Assembly (NCBI RefSeq): GCF_001666755.1
Contig: NZ_LZJC01000171.1
Span: 1-64,000, forward strand
Source of the DNA: Mycobacterium sp. E1214
GTDB lineage: Bacteria > Actinomycetota > Actinomycetes > Mycobacteriales > Mycobacteriaceae
Length of the DNA stretch: 64,000 nucleotides
Direction: 5' to 3'
The notes beneath the pieces are model-generated. The model saw nothing but the letters and a program-made list of their open reading frames with translations, was not told the DNA's origin and did not search any database. Below, in pieces: positions 24,640 to 33,058 of this stretch; the first letter of the stretch is position 1, and every line of letters begins with the position of its first letter. Made by a program: the position numbers and the translations under genes.

Positions 24640-26625
24640 GTGACGTACCGGAGATGGCTGGGCAAAGGTGCCGCGCTGGCCGCTGTTCTCGGATTCCTGG
24701 TGATGAGCGCGCCGGCGGCGTGGGCCGCGCCCACCGATCCGGGTGCCACCACCACCGACTCGCCGACCATGACGCTGAGCGACCTCGGGCTGGCCCCGAG
24801 CCTGGAGTTCTGGGGTCAGACCACGTCCCAACAGCTCAGGGTGCCGGTGTTGCGGGGGTTGACGCCGGCCGCGCTGAACGCGACGGTCGAACTGCCGATC
24901 AACCTGCGATCCGGGACGCTCACCGTGACTCAGGACGACCGCACCATCGCGCGGCTGAACCTGCCGACCGCGGATCAGACGCCGATCGTCATCCCGCTGG
25001 CCGGCGCGGAGGTCATCGACAACTGGCTGACCCTGACGCTGCGGACGTACCTGGTGCCGCTGGACGGATTCTGCCTCTACCCGGAGAGCCCGCTGCGGCT
25101 GACCAACGGCACCGTCACCTACACCGGCGTCGAACGCCCGCCCACGACGGTGGCGCACTTCCTGCCGCCGGTGCTGCGCAAGCTGACCATCTTCCTGCCG
25201 CAATCGCCCACCGCCGGTGAGTCCGGCGCCGCGATCCAGCTGGCCGCCTCGGCGGCCTCGCGCTATGGGCGGCAGACGCCAGAGATCACGGTGGTACCGC
25301 TGAACGAGGGGCAGACGGCACCGCCCACGCCGCCGCAACCGTTGGAACGCCAGGTCGTCGTCAAGGAGGGGTCGGACAACGGGCTGACCGTGCAGGGCGG
25401 CGGCACCGCGACCTGGCTGCAGGTCTCGGGCCCATTGGGCAAGACCGACGAATCCGACACCGCCGTGCTCTTCAGCGACGTGTCCGACCTGGCGCTGACG
25501 GCCCGGGCGTCGGCGGAGTCGGTGAAGACCGCCCCGCAGCTGCCGGGCGACACCGTCAAGCTGCGCGATCTCGGGCAGCAGTTCGCCAACGCCACCTCGT
25601 TGCAGCCCCGGGTGTCGATCGGCGTGGACCAAACCCGCTTCGGCAGGTCGATCCACGGGGTGCGGGTGCACCTGCAAGGCTCCTACACCCCGACGCCGGC
25701 CAACATCGGCGGCCGGATCGCCGTGACGGTCGGCCCGGAGAACATCGACCAGTGGCCGACGGACGGCCAGGGGGTCATCGACCGCTGGGTCGACGTCCCC
25801 GACCGGCTGCTGCAGCGCTACACCAGCGTCGACGTGGTGCTCGACGTCGCGTCGAACATCGGCCACTGCGGGGACTTCTACACCGCCGGCGCGGGGAATC
25901 AGCTGCTTACCCTGAACATCAACGGCGACAGCACCATTCAGAGCACCCGCGCCGCGCCCCCGGTGCCCGACGGCATGCAGTCGGTGCCGCAGTCCCTGAT
26001 GCCGCGGGTGCAGGTCGGCATCGGTGACAAGTCGCTGATCGACACCGTGCGCGCGGTCAACCTCATGGTGGGCTTGCAGCGGATCAGCTCGATTCCCATC
26101 GACACCGCGGTCACCAGCGTGCAACAGGCGCTCGACTCGCCCAACCCCGCGGTGCTGATCGCGGCCGACGGGTGGAACCACTCCGACGTCACGCTGCCGG
26201 TGTCGGCGGGCCCCAGCGGGCCCATCACGGTCAACGCCGTCGAATCCGGCGGCAAGCCGACGAAGCTGTCGTTGGACCCGGCGCTGCGATTCGCTTCTCT
26301 GCAAACGGTTTTTAACCGCGGCCGGTCGCTGTTGGTCGCCACCTCCAACGGCGCGCCCGCCCAACTCGACGAGCTGTTGCGCTGGCTCAACACCGACGTC
26401 AAGCGCTGGCAGCGCCTCAAGGGCGTCGCGGTGCTGTCGACCCAGGGGCAGGACCCGGTGATCGTCGAGAACTCGCCGGCGGCCGCCGCCGCGGCGGCCG
26501 CGACCGCGGCGAGTCACGCGGATCGCGGGTGGCTGTGGTGGTTCGGCGGGGCGTGGGCCGCGGTGGCCGTGGTGGGCGTCGCGGTGATCGTGCTGCGCAC
26601 CCGGCGCGAGTCACGCCGACGCTAG
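24640..26625 (+). CDS. BcsB-like secreted membrane-anchored protein
   Basis: The 661-aa protein starts at GTG 24640. An N-terminal signal peptide (cleavage near SAPAAWAAP, about residue 28) and a C-terminal helix (WLWWFGGAWAAVAVVGVAVIV) followed by RRESRRR put the bulk outside the membrane with a short cytoplasmic tail. Two beta-rich halves repeat the BcsB pattern: an LRVPVLRGLTPAALNATVELP segment then a FLPPVLRKLTIFLPQSP start of a flavodoxin-like part, and again SIHGVRVHLQGSY with IGHCGDFYTAGAGNQLLTLNINGDS. BcsB guides cellulose through the periplasm with BcsA and binds a cellulose synthase tail helix. No bcsA is in the window. The position matches M. tuberculosis Rv1006, of unknown function. 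Assignment is by pattern and moderate. Confidence 0.6.
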   Translation: MTYRRWLGKGAALAAVLGFLVMSAPAAWAAPTDPGATTTDSPTMTLSDLGLAPSLEFWGQTTSQQLRVPVLRGLTPAALNATVELPINLRSGTLTVTQDDRTIARLNLPTADQTPIVIPLAGAEVIDNWLTLTLRTYLVPLDGFCLYPESPLRLTNGTVTYTGVERPPTTVAHFLPPVLRKLTIFLPQSPTAGESGAAIQLAASAASRYGRQTPEITVVPLNEGQTAPPTPPQPLERQVVVKEGSDNGLTVQGGGTATWLQVSGPLGKTDESDTAVLFSDVSDLALTARASAESVKTAPQLPGDTVKLRDLGQQFANATSLQPRVSIGVDQTRFGRSIHGVRVHLQGSYTPTPANIGGRIAVTVGPENIDQWPTDGQGVIDRWVDVPDRLLQRYTSVDVVLDVASNIGHCGDFYTAGAGNQLLTLNINGDSTIQSTRAAPPVPDGMQSVPQSLMPRVQVGIGDKSLIDTVRAVNLMVGLQRISSIPIDTAVTSVQQALDSPNPAVLIAADGWNHSDVTLPVSAGPSGPITVNAVESGGKPTKLSLDPALRFASLQTVFNRGRSLLVATSNGAPAQLDELLRWLNTDVKRWQRLKGVAVLSTQGQDPVIVENSPAAAAAAAATAASHADRGWLWWFGGAWAAVAVVGVAVIVLRTRRESRRR

Positions 26626-26635
26626 CGGTGCGGCG

Positions 26636-26998
26636 TTAGTCGCCGTCTTTCCACAGTTGTTCGGTGAGATCCTGGAACACGGCGAGCACGAATTGGTCGT
26701 CGGCGCGCCGGGTGGCCGATTTGCTCATCAGCGCGCGCACCACCGAGCCGTCCTTGTGCACCAGGCCGACCACCTCGTTGGCCAGCGCGTGCACCGTCGA
26801 GAGCAGGGACTCCGACGCGGGCGCGTCGTGGAAGATCTGGTCGAAGCGCAGCGACAGGATCTCCTCGGCGTCGCAGCCCACCATCTCGGCGAACGCGCCG
26901 TTGGTGAACAGGATGCTGCCGTCGTCGCCGATGGCCAGGACGGGAACCGGAATGCGTTCCAGCACCACCAGCGCGGGCAGCTGCTTGAGGGCCGTCAT
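26636..26998 (-). CDS. Single-domain PAS protein
   Basis: The 120-aa protein is placed from ATG 26998; a longer frame is open to 27076. The core ERIPVPVLAIGDDGSILFTNGAFAEMVGCDAEEILSLRFDQIF, VVGLVHKDGSVVRALMS and FVLAVFQDLTEQ is a complete PAS fold with no output domain. It may bind a ligand and act through a partner. The gene is convergent with the BcsB-like gene, with 10 bases between stops, and lies downstream of metG. No kinase or cyclase is adjacent. Confidence 0.75.
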   Translation of the reverse strand: MTALKQLPALVVLERIPVPVLAIGDDGSILFTNGAFAEMVGCDAEEILSLRFDQIFHDAPASESLLSTVHALANEVVGLVHKDGSVVRALMSKSATRRADDQFVLAVFQDLTEQLWKDGD

Positions 26999-27107
26999 CG
27001 GGGACTGCCCGGTTTGCCGATTCTGTCGTCGGTCCACGGCCCGATTATGGCCTATGGCAGAACATATGGCCGACACCAGATCGGCGACGCGACGCCATGA
27101 CCACTGG

Positions 27108-28676
27108 TCATTTCGTTTTCGCCGGCCCGTCGTCGCTCGGTGGCTGGTACCGCGGGAACACCCCGCTCGGTGCCGGCAGCACCGTGCCCGGGGTTAGCCG
27201 AGAACCGACGGCGGCGAAGCTGCGCTGCTCGGGCGGCTGGCCCAGCAGCTCCAGCAGTTTGGCGGCGGAGTCCGGCAAGACCGGCTGGATGAGCAGCGCC
27301 GCGATGCGCACGGCCTCGCACGTCGTGTAAAGCACTGTGCCAAAACGCTGTTGGTCCGACGCGGCCGCACTCTTGCGTAACACCCACGGCTGCTGGGCGG
27401 AGAAGTATCTGTTGGCCGCGCCCAGCATCAGCCAGATGGCCTCCAGGGCCAGGTGCATGGCCTGGCTGTCGAAGGCGGCGCGCACCCGATCGAGCAGGCC
27501 GTCGGCCGCGTCGAGCAACTCGGCGTCCTCGGCGGTGAACGCGCCGGGCTCGGGGACCACGCCGTCGAGGTTCTTGGCCACCATCGACAGCGATCGCTGG
27601 GCGAGGTTGCCGAGCTCGTTGGCCAGGTCGGCGTTGATTCGGGTGACGATGGCGTCCTCGGTGTAGCTGCCGTCCTGGCCGAACGGCACCTCGCGCAGCA
27701 GGAAGTAGCGCAGCTGGTCGAGGCCGAAGGTGTCGACCAGCGCGAACGGGTCGACCACGTTGCCGATCGACTTGCTCATCTTCTCGCCGCGGTTGAGCAG
27801 GAACCCGTGCGCGAACACCCGCCGCGGCAGTTCGATCCCGGCCGACATGAGAAACGCCGGCCAGTAGACGGTGTGGAAGCGCAGGATGTCCTTGCCGATC
27901 ATGTGCAGGTCGGCCGGCCAATAGCGTTGGAACAGCGGGGATTCGGTGTCGGGATAGCCGACGCCGGTGAGGTAGTTGGTCAGCGCGTCGACCCAGACGT
28001 ACATGACGTGATCGGGATGGTCGGGCACCTTGACGCCCCAGTCGAACGACGTCCGCGAGATGGACAGGTCGCGCAGGCCGCCGGAGACGAAGCTGACGAC
28101 CTCGTTGCGCCGCACCTCGGGGGCGATGAAGTCGGGATTGGCCTCGTAGTGGGCCAGCAACTTGTCCCCGTACGCCGACAGCCGGAAGAAGTACGTCTGC
28201 TCTTCGGTCCACGTCACCGGCGTGCCCGTCTCGACGGCGACCCGGGTCCCGTCGACCACGGCGGTCTCCGACTCGACGAAGAACCGCTCGTCGCGCACCG
28301 AATACCAGCCCGAGTAGCTGTCCAGGTAGATGTCGCCCGCGGCCTCCATGCGGCGCCAGATCGCCTTGGACGCCTCGTGGTGGTCGGCGTCGGTGGTGCG
28401 GATGAAGCGGTCGAAGGAGATGTTCAGCTTCTCCTGCAGCCGCTGGAAGACGTCGGAGTTGCGCCGCGCCAGCTGGGCCGTCGGGATGCCCTCGGCGGCC
28501 GCCGTCTCGACCATCTTCAGGCCGTGCTCGTCGGTGCCGGTCAGGAACCGCACGTCGAAGCCGTCGAGCCGCTTGAAGCGCGCGATGGCGTCGGTGGCGA
28601 TGTACTCGTAGGCGTGCCCGACGTGCGGGTTGCCGTTGGGGTACGTGATCGCGGTGGTGACATAGAACGGCCTCAT
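27108..28676 (-). CDS. metG: Methionyl-tRNA synthetase
   Basis: The 522-aa protein starts at ATG 28676. The class I signatures are YPNGNPHVGHAYEY (HIGH-like, residues about 12-25) and GEKMSKSIGN (KMSKS). It charges tRNA-Met and initiator tRNA. It lacks the C-terminal tRNA-binding domain found in some bacteria, as does the M. tuberculosis enzyme (MetS, Rv1007c). It is divergent from tatD with only 19 bases between starts, so the promoters overlap. Confidence 0.97.
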   Translation of the reverse strand: MRPFYVTTAITYPNGNPHVGHAYEYIATDAIARFKRLDGFDVRFLTGTDEHGLKMVETAAAEGIPTAQLARRNSDVFQRLQEKLNISFDRFIRTTDADHHEASKAIWRRMEAAGDIYLDSYSGWYSVRDERFFVESETAVVDGTRVAVETGTPVTWTEEQTYFFRLSAYGDKLLAHYEANPDFIAPEVRRNEVVSFVSGGLRDLSISRTSFDWGVKVPDHPDHVMYVWVDALTNYLTGVGYPDTESPLFQRYWPADLHMIGKDILRFHTVYWPAFLMSAGIELPRRVFAHGFLLNRGEKMSKSIGNVVDPFALVDTFGLDQLRYFLLREVPFGQDGSYTEDAIVTRINADLANELGNLAQRSLSMVAKNLDGVVPEPGAFTAEDAELLDAADGLLDRVRAAFDSQAMHLALEAIWLMLGAANRYFSAQQPWVLRKSAAASDQQRFGTVLYTTCEAVRIAALLIQPVLPDSAAKLLELLGQPPEQRSFAAVGSRLTPGTVLPAPSGVFPRYQPPSDDGPAKTK

Positions 28677-28695
28677 CGAGAAACCACCTTATTGT

Positions 28696-29547
28696 GTGCC
28701 CGTGAGCTCGGACCGACGACAACGCGAAGCGCCGCCCGCCCCGCCGCCGCTGGCGCCCCTGATCGACGCCCACACCCACCTCGACGCCTGCGGCGCTCAC
28801 GACGCCGCGTCGGTGCGCGCCATCGTGGACCGCGCCGCGGCGGTCGGGGTGGGCGCGGTGGTCACCATCGCCGACGACCTCGACTCGGCGCGCTGGGTGA
28901 CCCGCGCCGCGGACTGGGATGACCGGGTGTACGCCGCGGTCGCCCTGCACCCGACGCGCGCCGACGCCCTCGACGACGACGCGCGCGCCGAGATCGAGCG
29001 GCTGGCGGCGCACCCGCGGGTGGTGGCGGTGGGCGAGACCGGCATGGACCTGTACTGGCCCGGGCGCTTGGACGGCTGCGCCGCCCCGGACGCGCAGCGC
29101 GACGCGTTCGCGTGGCACATCGAGCTGGCCAAGCGGGCCGGGAAACCGCTGATGATCCACAATCGCGACGCCGACGCCGCGGTGCTCGACGTGCTGGCGG
29201 CCGAGGGCGCCCCACAGACCGTGATCTTCCACTGCTTCTCGTCGGACGCGGCCATGGCGCGGCGCTGTGTCGATTCCGGCTGGCTGCTCAGCCTGTCCGG
29301 GACCGTGAGTTTCCGCAATGCCCGCGCCCTGCGCGACGCCGTTTCGCTGATCCCGGACGAGCAGTTGTTGGTGGAGACGGACGCGCCTTTTCTGACGCCA
29401 CATCCTTATCGCGGCGCGCCCAACGAGCCGTATTGCCTTCCTTATACTGTCCGGGCGATCGCCGAACTCGTCGGTCGGCGCCCCGAGGACGTGGCGCAGG
29501 TCACGGCGGCCAACGCCCGGCGGGTCTACGGCCTGCCGGCGCCCTAG
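28696..29547 (+). CDS. tatD: TatD family metal-dependent DNase
   Basis: The 283-aa protein starts at GTG 28696 (or GTG 28702). Metal ligands of the amidohydrolase fold are visible: DAHTHLDACG (HxH), VGETGMDLYW (Glu), PLMIHNRDAD (His), VIFHCFSSD (His) and VETDAPFLTP (Asp). TatD proteins are 3'-5' exonucleases linked to DNA repair or quality control. The order metG-tatD-rpfB is that of M. tuberculosis Rv1007c-Rv1009. The short Pro-rich N-terminal extension has no known role. Confidence 0.93.
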   Translation: MPVSSDRRQREAPPAPPPLAPLIDAHTHLDACGAHDAASVRAIVDRAAAVGVGAVVTIADDLDSARWVTRAADWDDRVYAAVALHPTRADALDDDARAEIERLAAHPRVVAVGETGMDLYWPGRLDGCAAPDAQRDAFAWHIELAKRAGKPLMIHNRDADAAVLDVLAAEGAPQTVIFHCFSSDAAMARRCVDSGWLLSLSGTVSFRNARALRDAVSLIPDEQLLVETDAPFLTPHPYRGAPNEPYCLPYTVRAIAELVGRRPEDVAQVTAANARRVYGLPAP

Positions 29548-29711
29548 CGGGCGCGGGCGGTAGGGAGATTCTCCTAACATCGCCGCGCCAGAGTTGCCCA
29601 ACATTGGCCGGTTCGTTACCGTCTTGTGATCGAACGGTTTGGGGCTCGCCTAGGGCCCTTCATTTATGGCTTGCTGAGTAATTGTTGAGGTCGGGACGCG
29701 CGTTGAGCATA
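29548..29711 (+). promoter_or_regulatory. rpfB 5' leader, possible RNA switch region
   Basis: This 164-base gap between tatD and rpfB carries the promoter and leader of rpfB. In M. tuberculosis the rpfB-ksgA-ispE transcript is reported to be controlled by an RNA switch in the leader. The sequence here includes GGGAGATTCTCC (a GGAGA/TCTCC hairpin at about 29570-29581) and the CTAGGGCCCTT region before the start. I cannot fold it and did not identify a known riboswitch class. Confidence 0.35.
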
Positions 29712-30830
29712 GTGACAAAACTTCATCAGAGTCCGTCGCCGATGCTGCGGTTGATCGTCGGAGGCTTGCTGGTAGTGCTGGCTTGTGCCGGCGGTTTCGC
29801 GGTTTCGGCGTGCAAGACGGTGACTCTGACGGTCGACGGCATCGCGATGCAGGTGACCACGATGAAGTCCCGGGTGCTCGACGTCGTTCAGGAGAACGGC
29901 TTCGTCGTCGACGACCGTGACGATCTCTATCCCGCCGCAGATGTCGCCGTGCGGGATGCCGGCAAGATCGTGCTACGGCGCAGCCGCCCGTTGCAGATCT
30001 CGCTGGACGGCCACGACACCAAGCAGGTGTGGACCACCGCGTCCACCGTCGACGAGGCGCTGGCCCAGCTGGCCATGACCGACACCGCGCCCGCGGCGGC
30101 CTCGCGGGGCAGCCGCGTGCCCCTGGCCGGGATGGCGCTGCCGGTCGTCAGCGCGAAGACGGTCCGCATCAACGACGGCGGCGCGATCCGCACCGTGCAC
30201 CTGCCGGCGCCCAACGTCGGGGGCCTGCTCAGCGCCGCCGGCGCGCCGCTGGCCGACAGCGACCAGGTGGTGCCCGCGGCGACCACACCCATCTCCGACG
30301 GCATGGAGATCCTGGTGACCCGCAACCGGATCCAGCGGGTCACCGAGCGGACGGCGCTGCCGCCGTTCGCCCGGCGGATCGAGGACCCGGACATGAACAT
30401 GAGCCGTCAGGTCGTCGAAGACCCGGGCGCGCCCGGCACGCAGGACGTCACCTACGCCATCGCGACCGTCAACGGGGTCGAGACCGGCCGGCTGCCCATC
30501 GCCAACTCGGTGATCACGCCCGCCCGTGACGCCGTGGTGCGCGTCGGCACCAAGCCCGGAACCGACGTCCCGCCGGTGGTCGAAGGCGCCACCTGGGACG
30601 CGATCGCGAGCTGCGAGGCCGGCGGTAACTGGGCGATCAACAGCGGCAACGGGTACTACGGTGGCGTGCAGTTCGATCAGGGCACCTGGGAGCGCAACGG
30701 CGGCCTGCGCTTCGCCGCGCGCGCCGACCTGGCGACCCGCGAGGAGCAGATCGCGATCGCCGAGGTGACGCGGGCGCGCCAGGGGTGGGGAGCCTGGCCC
30801 GTGTGCAGCGGACGAGCTGGTGCGAGCTGA
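29712..30830 (+). CDS. rpfB: Resuscitation-promoting factor RpfB
   Basis: I place the start at GTG 29712 (372 aa) because TKLHQSPSP before the hydrophobic segment looks real. ATG 29742 gives the M. tuberculosis-like start MLRLIVGG, and TTG 29703 or 29682 are further options. After a signal or lipobox (VSAC) come three DUF348 repeats (for example LTVDGIAMQVTT), a G5 domain (about 210-285) and the Rpf lysozyme-like domain WDAIASCEAGGNWAINSGNGYYGGVQF with the catalytic Glu. It cleaves peptidoglycan and wakes dormant cells. ksgA starts inside its 3' end. Confidence 0.95.
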   Translation: MTKLHQSPSPMLRLIVGGLLVVLACAGGFAVSACKTVTLTVDGIAMQVTTMKSRVLDVVQENGFVVDDRDDLYPAADVAVRDAGKIVLRRSRPLQISLDGHDTKQVWTTASTVDEALAQLAMTDTAPAAASRGSRVPLAGMALPVVSAKTVRINDGGAIRTVHLPAPNVGGLLSAAGAPLADSDQVVPAATTPISDGMEILVTRNRIQRVTERTALPPFARRIEDPDMNMSRQVVEDPGAPGTQDVTYAIATVNGVETGRLPIANSVITPARDAVVRVGTKPGTDVPPVVEGATWDAIASCEAGGNWAINSGNGYYGGVQFDQGTWERNGGLRFAARADLATREEQIAIAEVTRARQGWGAWPVCSGRAGAS

Positions 30831-31741
30831 CCATCCGGCTGCTCGGGCGCACCGAGATCAGGCAGCTGGCCAGGGAGCTTGACGTACGGCCGCGCAAATC
30901 GCTCGGCCAGAACTTTGTGCACGACGCCAACACCGTGCGTCGCGTGGTGTCGACCGCCGGGGTCGGCCGCGCCGATCACGTCCTGGAGGTCGGTCCCGGG
31001 TTGGGCTCCCTGACGCTGGCCCTGCTGGAACGCGGGGCCGCCGTCACCGCCGTGGAGATCGATCCCGTGCTGGCCGCGCGGCTCCCGCAGACGGTCGCCG
31101 AGCACTCGCACAGCGAAAGCGGGCGCCTGACGGTGCTCAACCGCGACGTCCTGACCCTGCGCCGCGACGAGGTGGCCGACGCGCCCACCGCGCTGGTGGC
31201 GAACCTGCCCTACAACGTGGCCGTCCCGGCGCTGCTGCACCTGCTGGCCGAGTTCCCCTCCATCCGGGTGGTGACGGTGATGGTGCAGGCCGAGGTGGCC
31301 GAGCGCCTGGCCGCCGAGCCCGGCGGCAAGGAGTACGGCGTGCCCAGCGTGAAGGTCCGCTACTACGGGCAGGTGCGCCGCTGCGGCATGGTCTCGCCGA
31401 CGGTGTTCTGGCCGATTCCCCGCGTCTACTCCGGGCTGGTCCGCATCGACCGGTACGCCAGCTCGCCGTGGCCCACCGACCCGGACTTTCGCAAGCAGGT
31501 CTTCCACCTGATCGACGTCGCGTTCGCGCAGCGCCGCAAGACCTGCCGCAACGCCTTCGTGGACTGGGCCGGGTCGGGCAACGAGTCGGCCAATCGCCTG
31601 TTGGCCGCCAGCATCGACCCCGCGCGCCGCGGCGAGACGCTGGCCATCGACGACTTCGTGCGGCTGTTGCAGCGCTCCGCCGACCCAGATCCGGAGGCGG
31701 CCAGCCCCGGGCCGGCCGACCGGCAGGCCCCGGCGCGCTGA
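30803..31741 (+). CDS. ksgA: 16S rRNA dimethyladenosine transferase KsgA/RsmA
   Basis: The 312-aa protein is placed from GTG 30803, which makes an N-terminus the same length as M. tuberculosis KsgA before LTIRLLGRTEI. The gene overlaps rpfB by 28 bases. SAM motifs: SLGQNFVHD, VLEVGPGLGSLTLALLERG, VTAVEIDP, NRDVLTL and LVANLPYNVAVPALL (NLPY). It dimethylates two adjacent adenines near the 3' end of 16S rRNA; loss gives kasugamycin resistance. The overlap suggests coupled translation with rpfB. Confidence 0.96.
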   Translation: MQRTSWCELTIRLLGRTEIRQLARELDVRPRKSLGQNFVHDANTVRRVVSTAGVGRADHVLEVGPGLGSLTLALLERGAAVTAVEIDPVLAARLPQTVAEHSHSESGRLTVLNRDVLTLRRDEVADAPTALVANLPYNVAVPALLHLLAEFPSIRVVTVMVQAEVAERLAAEPGGKEYGVPSVKVRYYGQVRRCGMVSPTVFWPIPRVYSGLVRIDRYASSPWPTDPDFRKQVFHLIDVAFAQRRKTCRNAFVDWAGSGNESANRLLAASIDPARRGETLAIDDFVRLLQRSADPDPEAASPGPADRQAPAR

Positions 31742-31780
31742 ACCCGCGGCCCGCGGGCCGTCCCGCGATAGTCTGCTGCG

Positions 31781-32737
31781 GTGTCAGCGTCTGACGGCAG
31801 CACCGCCGCGCAGTGGGTGCCCACCGGCTCGGTCACCGTCCGGGTGCCCGGCAAGGTCAACCTTTACCTGGCGGTCGGCGACCGCCGCGAGGACGGCTAC
31901 CACGAGCTGAACACGATCTTCCACGCCGTCTCGCTGCTCGACGAGGTGACGGTCCGCAACGCCGACGTCCTCTCGCTCGAGGTCGTCGGCGAGGGCGCCG
32001 CGACGTTGCCCACCGACGAGCGCAACCTGGCCTGGCAGGCCGCCGAACTGATGGCCGAGCACGTCGGCCGGGCGCCGGACGTCTCGATCTTGATTGACAA
32101 GTCGATCCCGGTCGCCGGCGGCATGGCCGGCGGCAGCGCCGACGCCGCCGCCGTGCTGGTCGCGATGAACACGCTGTGGGAGCTGGGTCTGCCGCGCCGC
32201 GACCTGCACGCGCTGGCCGCCCGGCTCGGCAGCGACGTGCCGTTCGCGCTGCACGGCGGCACCGCGCTCGGTACCGGCCGCGGCGAGGAGTTGGCGACGG
32301 TGTTGTCGCGGAACACCTTTCACTGGGTGCTGGCGTTCGCCCACGGTGAGCTGCTGACCCGCAAGGTGTTCGCCGAACTCGACCGGCTGCGCGAGACGGG
32401 GGACCCGCCGCGGCTGCCCGGCCCGGGGCCGGTGCTGGCCGCGCTGGCGGCCGGCGACGCCGAACAGCTGGCGCCGCTACTGGGCAACGAGCTGCAGGCG
32501 GCCGCCGTGAGCCTGAACCCGGATCTGCGCCGCGCGCTGCGCGCCGGGGTCCAGGCCGGCGCCCTGGCCGGCGTCGTGTCCGGGTCCGGGCCGACGTGCG
32601 CCTTCCTGTGCTCGTCGGCCGAGTCGGCCGTGGAGGTGGGCGCCGAGGTGGCCGGGGCCGGCGTCTGCCGCACCGTGCGGGTGGCCAGCGGGCCGGTCGC
32701 CGGCGCCCGCGTGGTGCCGACGCCGACGGAAGTGTGA
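31781..32737 (+). CDS. ispE: 4-diphosphocytidyl-2-C-methyl-D-erythritol kinase
   Basis: The 318-aa protein starts at GTG 31781, 39 bases after ksgA. GHMP kinase motifs are present: VPGKVNLYLAVG (substrate Lys near the N-terminus), the ATP loop PVAGGMAGGSADAAAVL and the C-terminal GVVSGSGPTCAFL. It phosphorylates the MEP-pathway intermediate on the way to isoprenoids, which feed decaprenyl phosphate for the cell wall. It is third in the rpfB-ksgA-ispE unit. Confidence 0.96.
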   Translation: MSASDGSTAAQWVPTGSVTVRVPGKVNLYLAVGDRREDGYHELNTIFHAVSLLDEVTVRNADVLSLEVVGEGAATLPTDERNLAWQAAELMAEHVGRAPDVSILIDKSIPVAGGMAGGSADAAAVLVAMNTLWELGLPRRDLHALAARLGSDVPFALHGGTALGTGRGEELATVLSRNTFHWVLAFAHGELLTRKVFAELDRLRETGDPPRLPGPGPVLAALAAGDAEQLAPLLGNELQAAAVSLNPDLRRALRAGVQAGALAGVVSGSGPTCAFLCSSAESAVEVGAEVAGAGVCRTVRVASGPVAGARVVPTPTEV

Positions 32738-32762
32738 AAACCGCCGCAAAATCGCCAAATGC

Positions 32763-32792
32763 TTGGGCGGCTCCCTAAGAGGAGTTTAAGAT
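32763..32792 (+). promoter_or_regulatory. Candidate promoter of the pks16 leader transcript
   Basis: TTGGGC (32763-32768) and TAAGAT (32787-32792) are separated by 18 bases. The -10 is 8 bases before the GTG at 32801, which is the spacing of a leaderless mycobacterial transcript starting at or near that codon. Confidence 0.45.
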
Positions 32793-32800
32793 AAGCCGCG

Positions 32801-33058
32801 GTGACCGAGACCATTGAGCAAGATCACACTGATTCGTCGTCCGCCGGACCTGCCGGCGGACGACTGATCGTTCGGGCGTGGCCGCGCCGCCCGCGCGCTC
32901 AGTGGGCGGCCGGGCGTCGCGCCCTCGAGGCGCCGGCACCGATTGCAGACCTGACTGCCGCCCAACCGTGGCGCGCCTGCGGTCAAGTGTTTTCCCACAG
33001 GCGGACTATCAGATCCCGGGCGCTGGGGAGCGAGCCCGAACCGAGGAGGTATGCGTGA
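32801..33058 (+). CDS. Small leader gene upstream of pks16, possibly leaderless
   Basis: An 85-codon frame runs from GTG 32801 to a TGA at 33056-33058 that overlaps the pks16 GTG (GTGA), the coupling used throughout this window. A TAAGAT -10 ends 8 bases before the start codon, so the message may be leaderless. The product (start MTETIEQDHTDSS, then an Arg/Ala-rich chain) has no recognised domain. Its place is that of M. tuberculosis Rv1012, but homology is not checked. It contains a strong hairpin. It could be a true protein or a translated leader. Confidence 0.45.
   Translation: MTETIEQDHTDSSSAGPAGGRLIVRAWPRRPRAQWAAGRRALEAPAPIADLTAAQPWRACGQVFSHRRTIRSRALGSEPEPRRYA
32836..32864. repeat. 12-bp perfect inverted repeat (hairpin) in pks16 leader
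   Basis: GTCGTCCGCCGG (32836-32847) and CCGGCGGACGAC (32853-32864) with a 5-base loop form a strong stem. There is no T run after it, so it is either a tail-less terminator or attenuator, or an RNA element within the small leader ORF. Confidence 0.6.
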
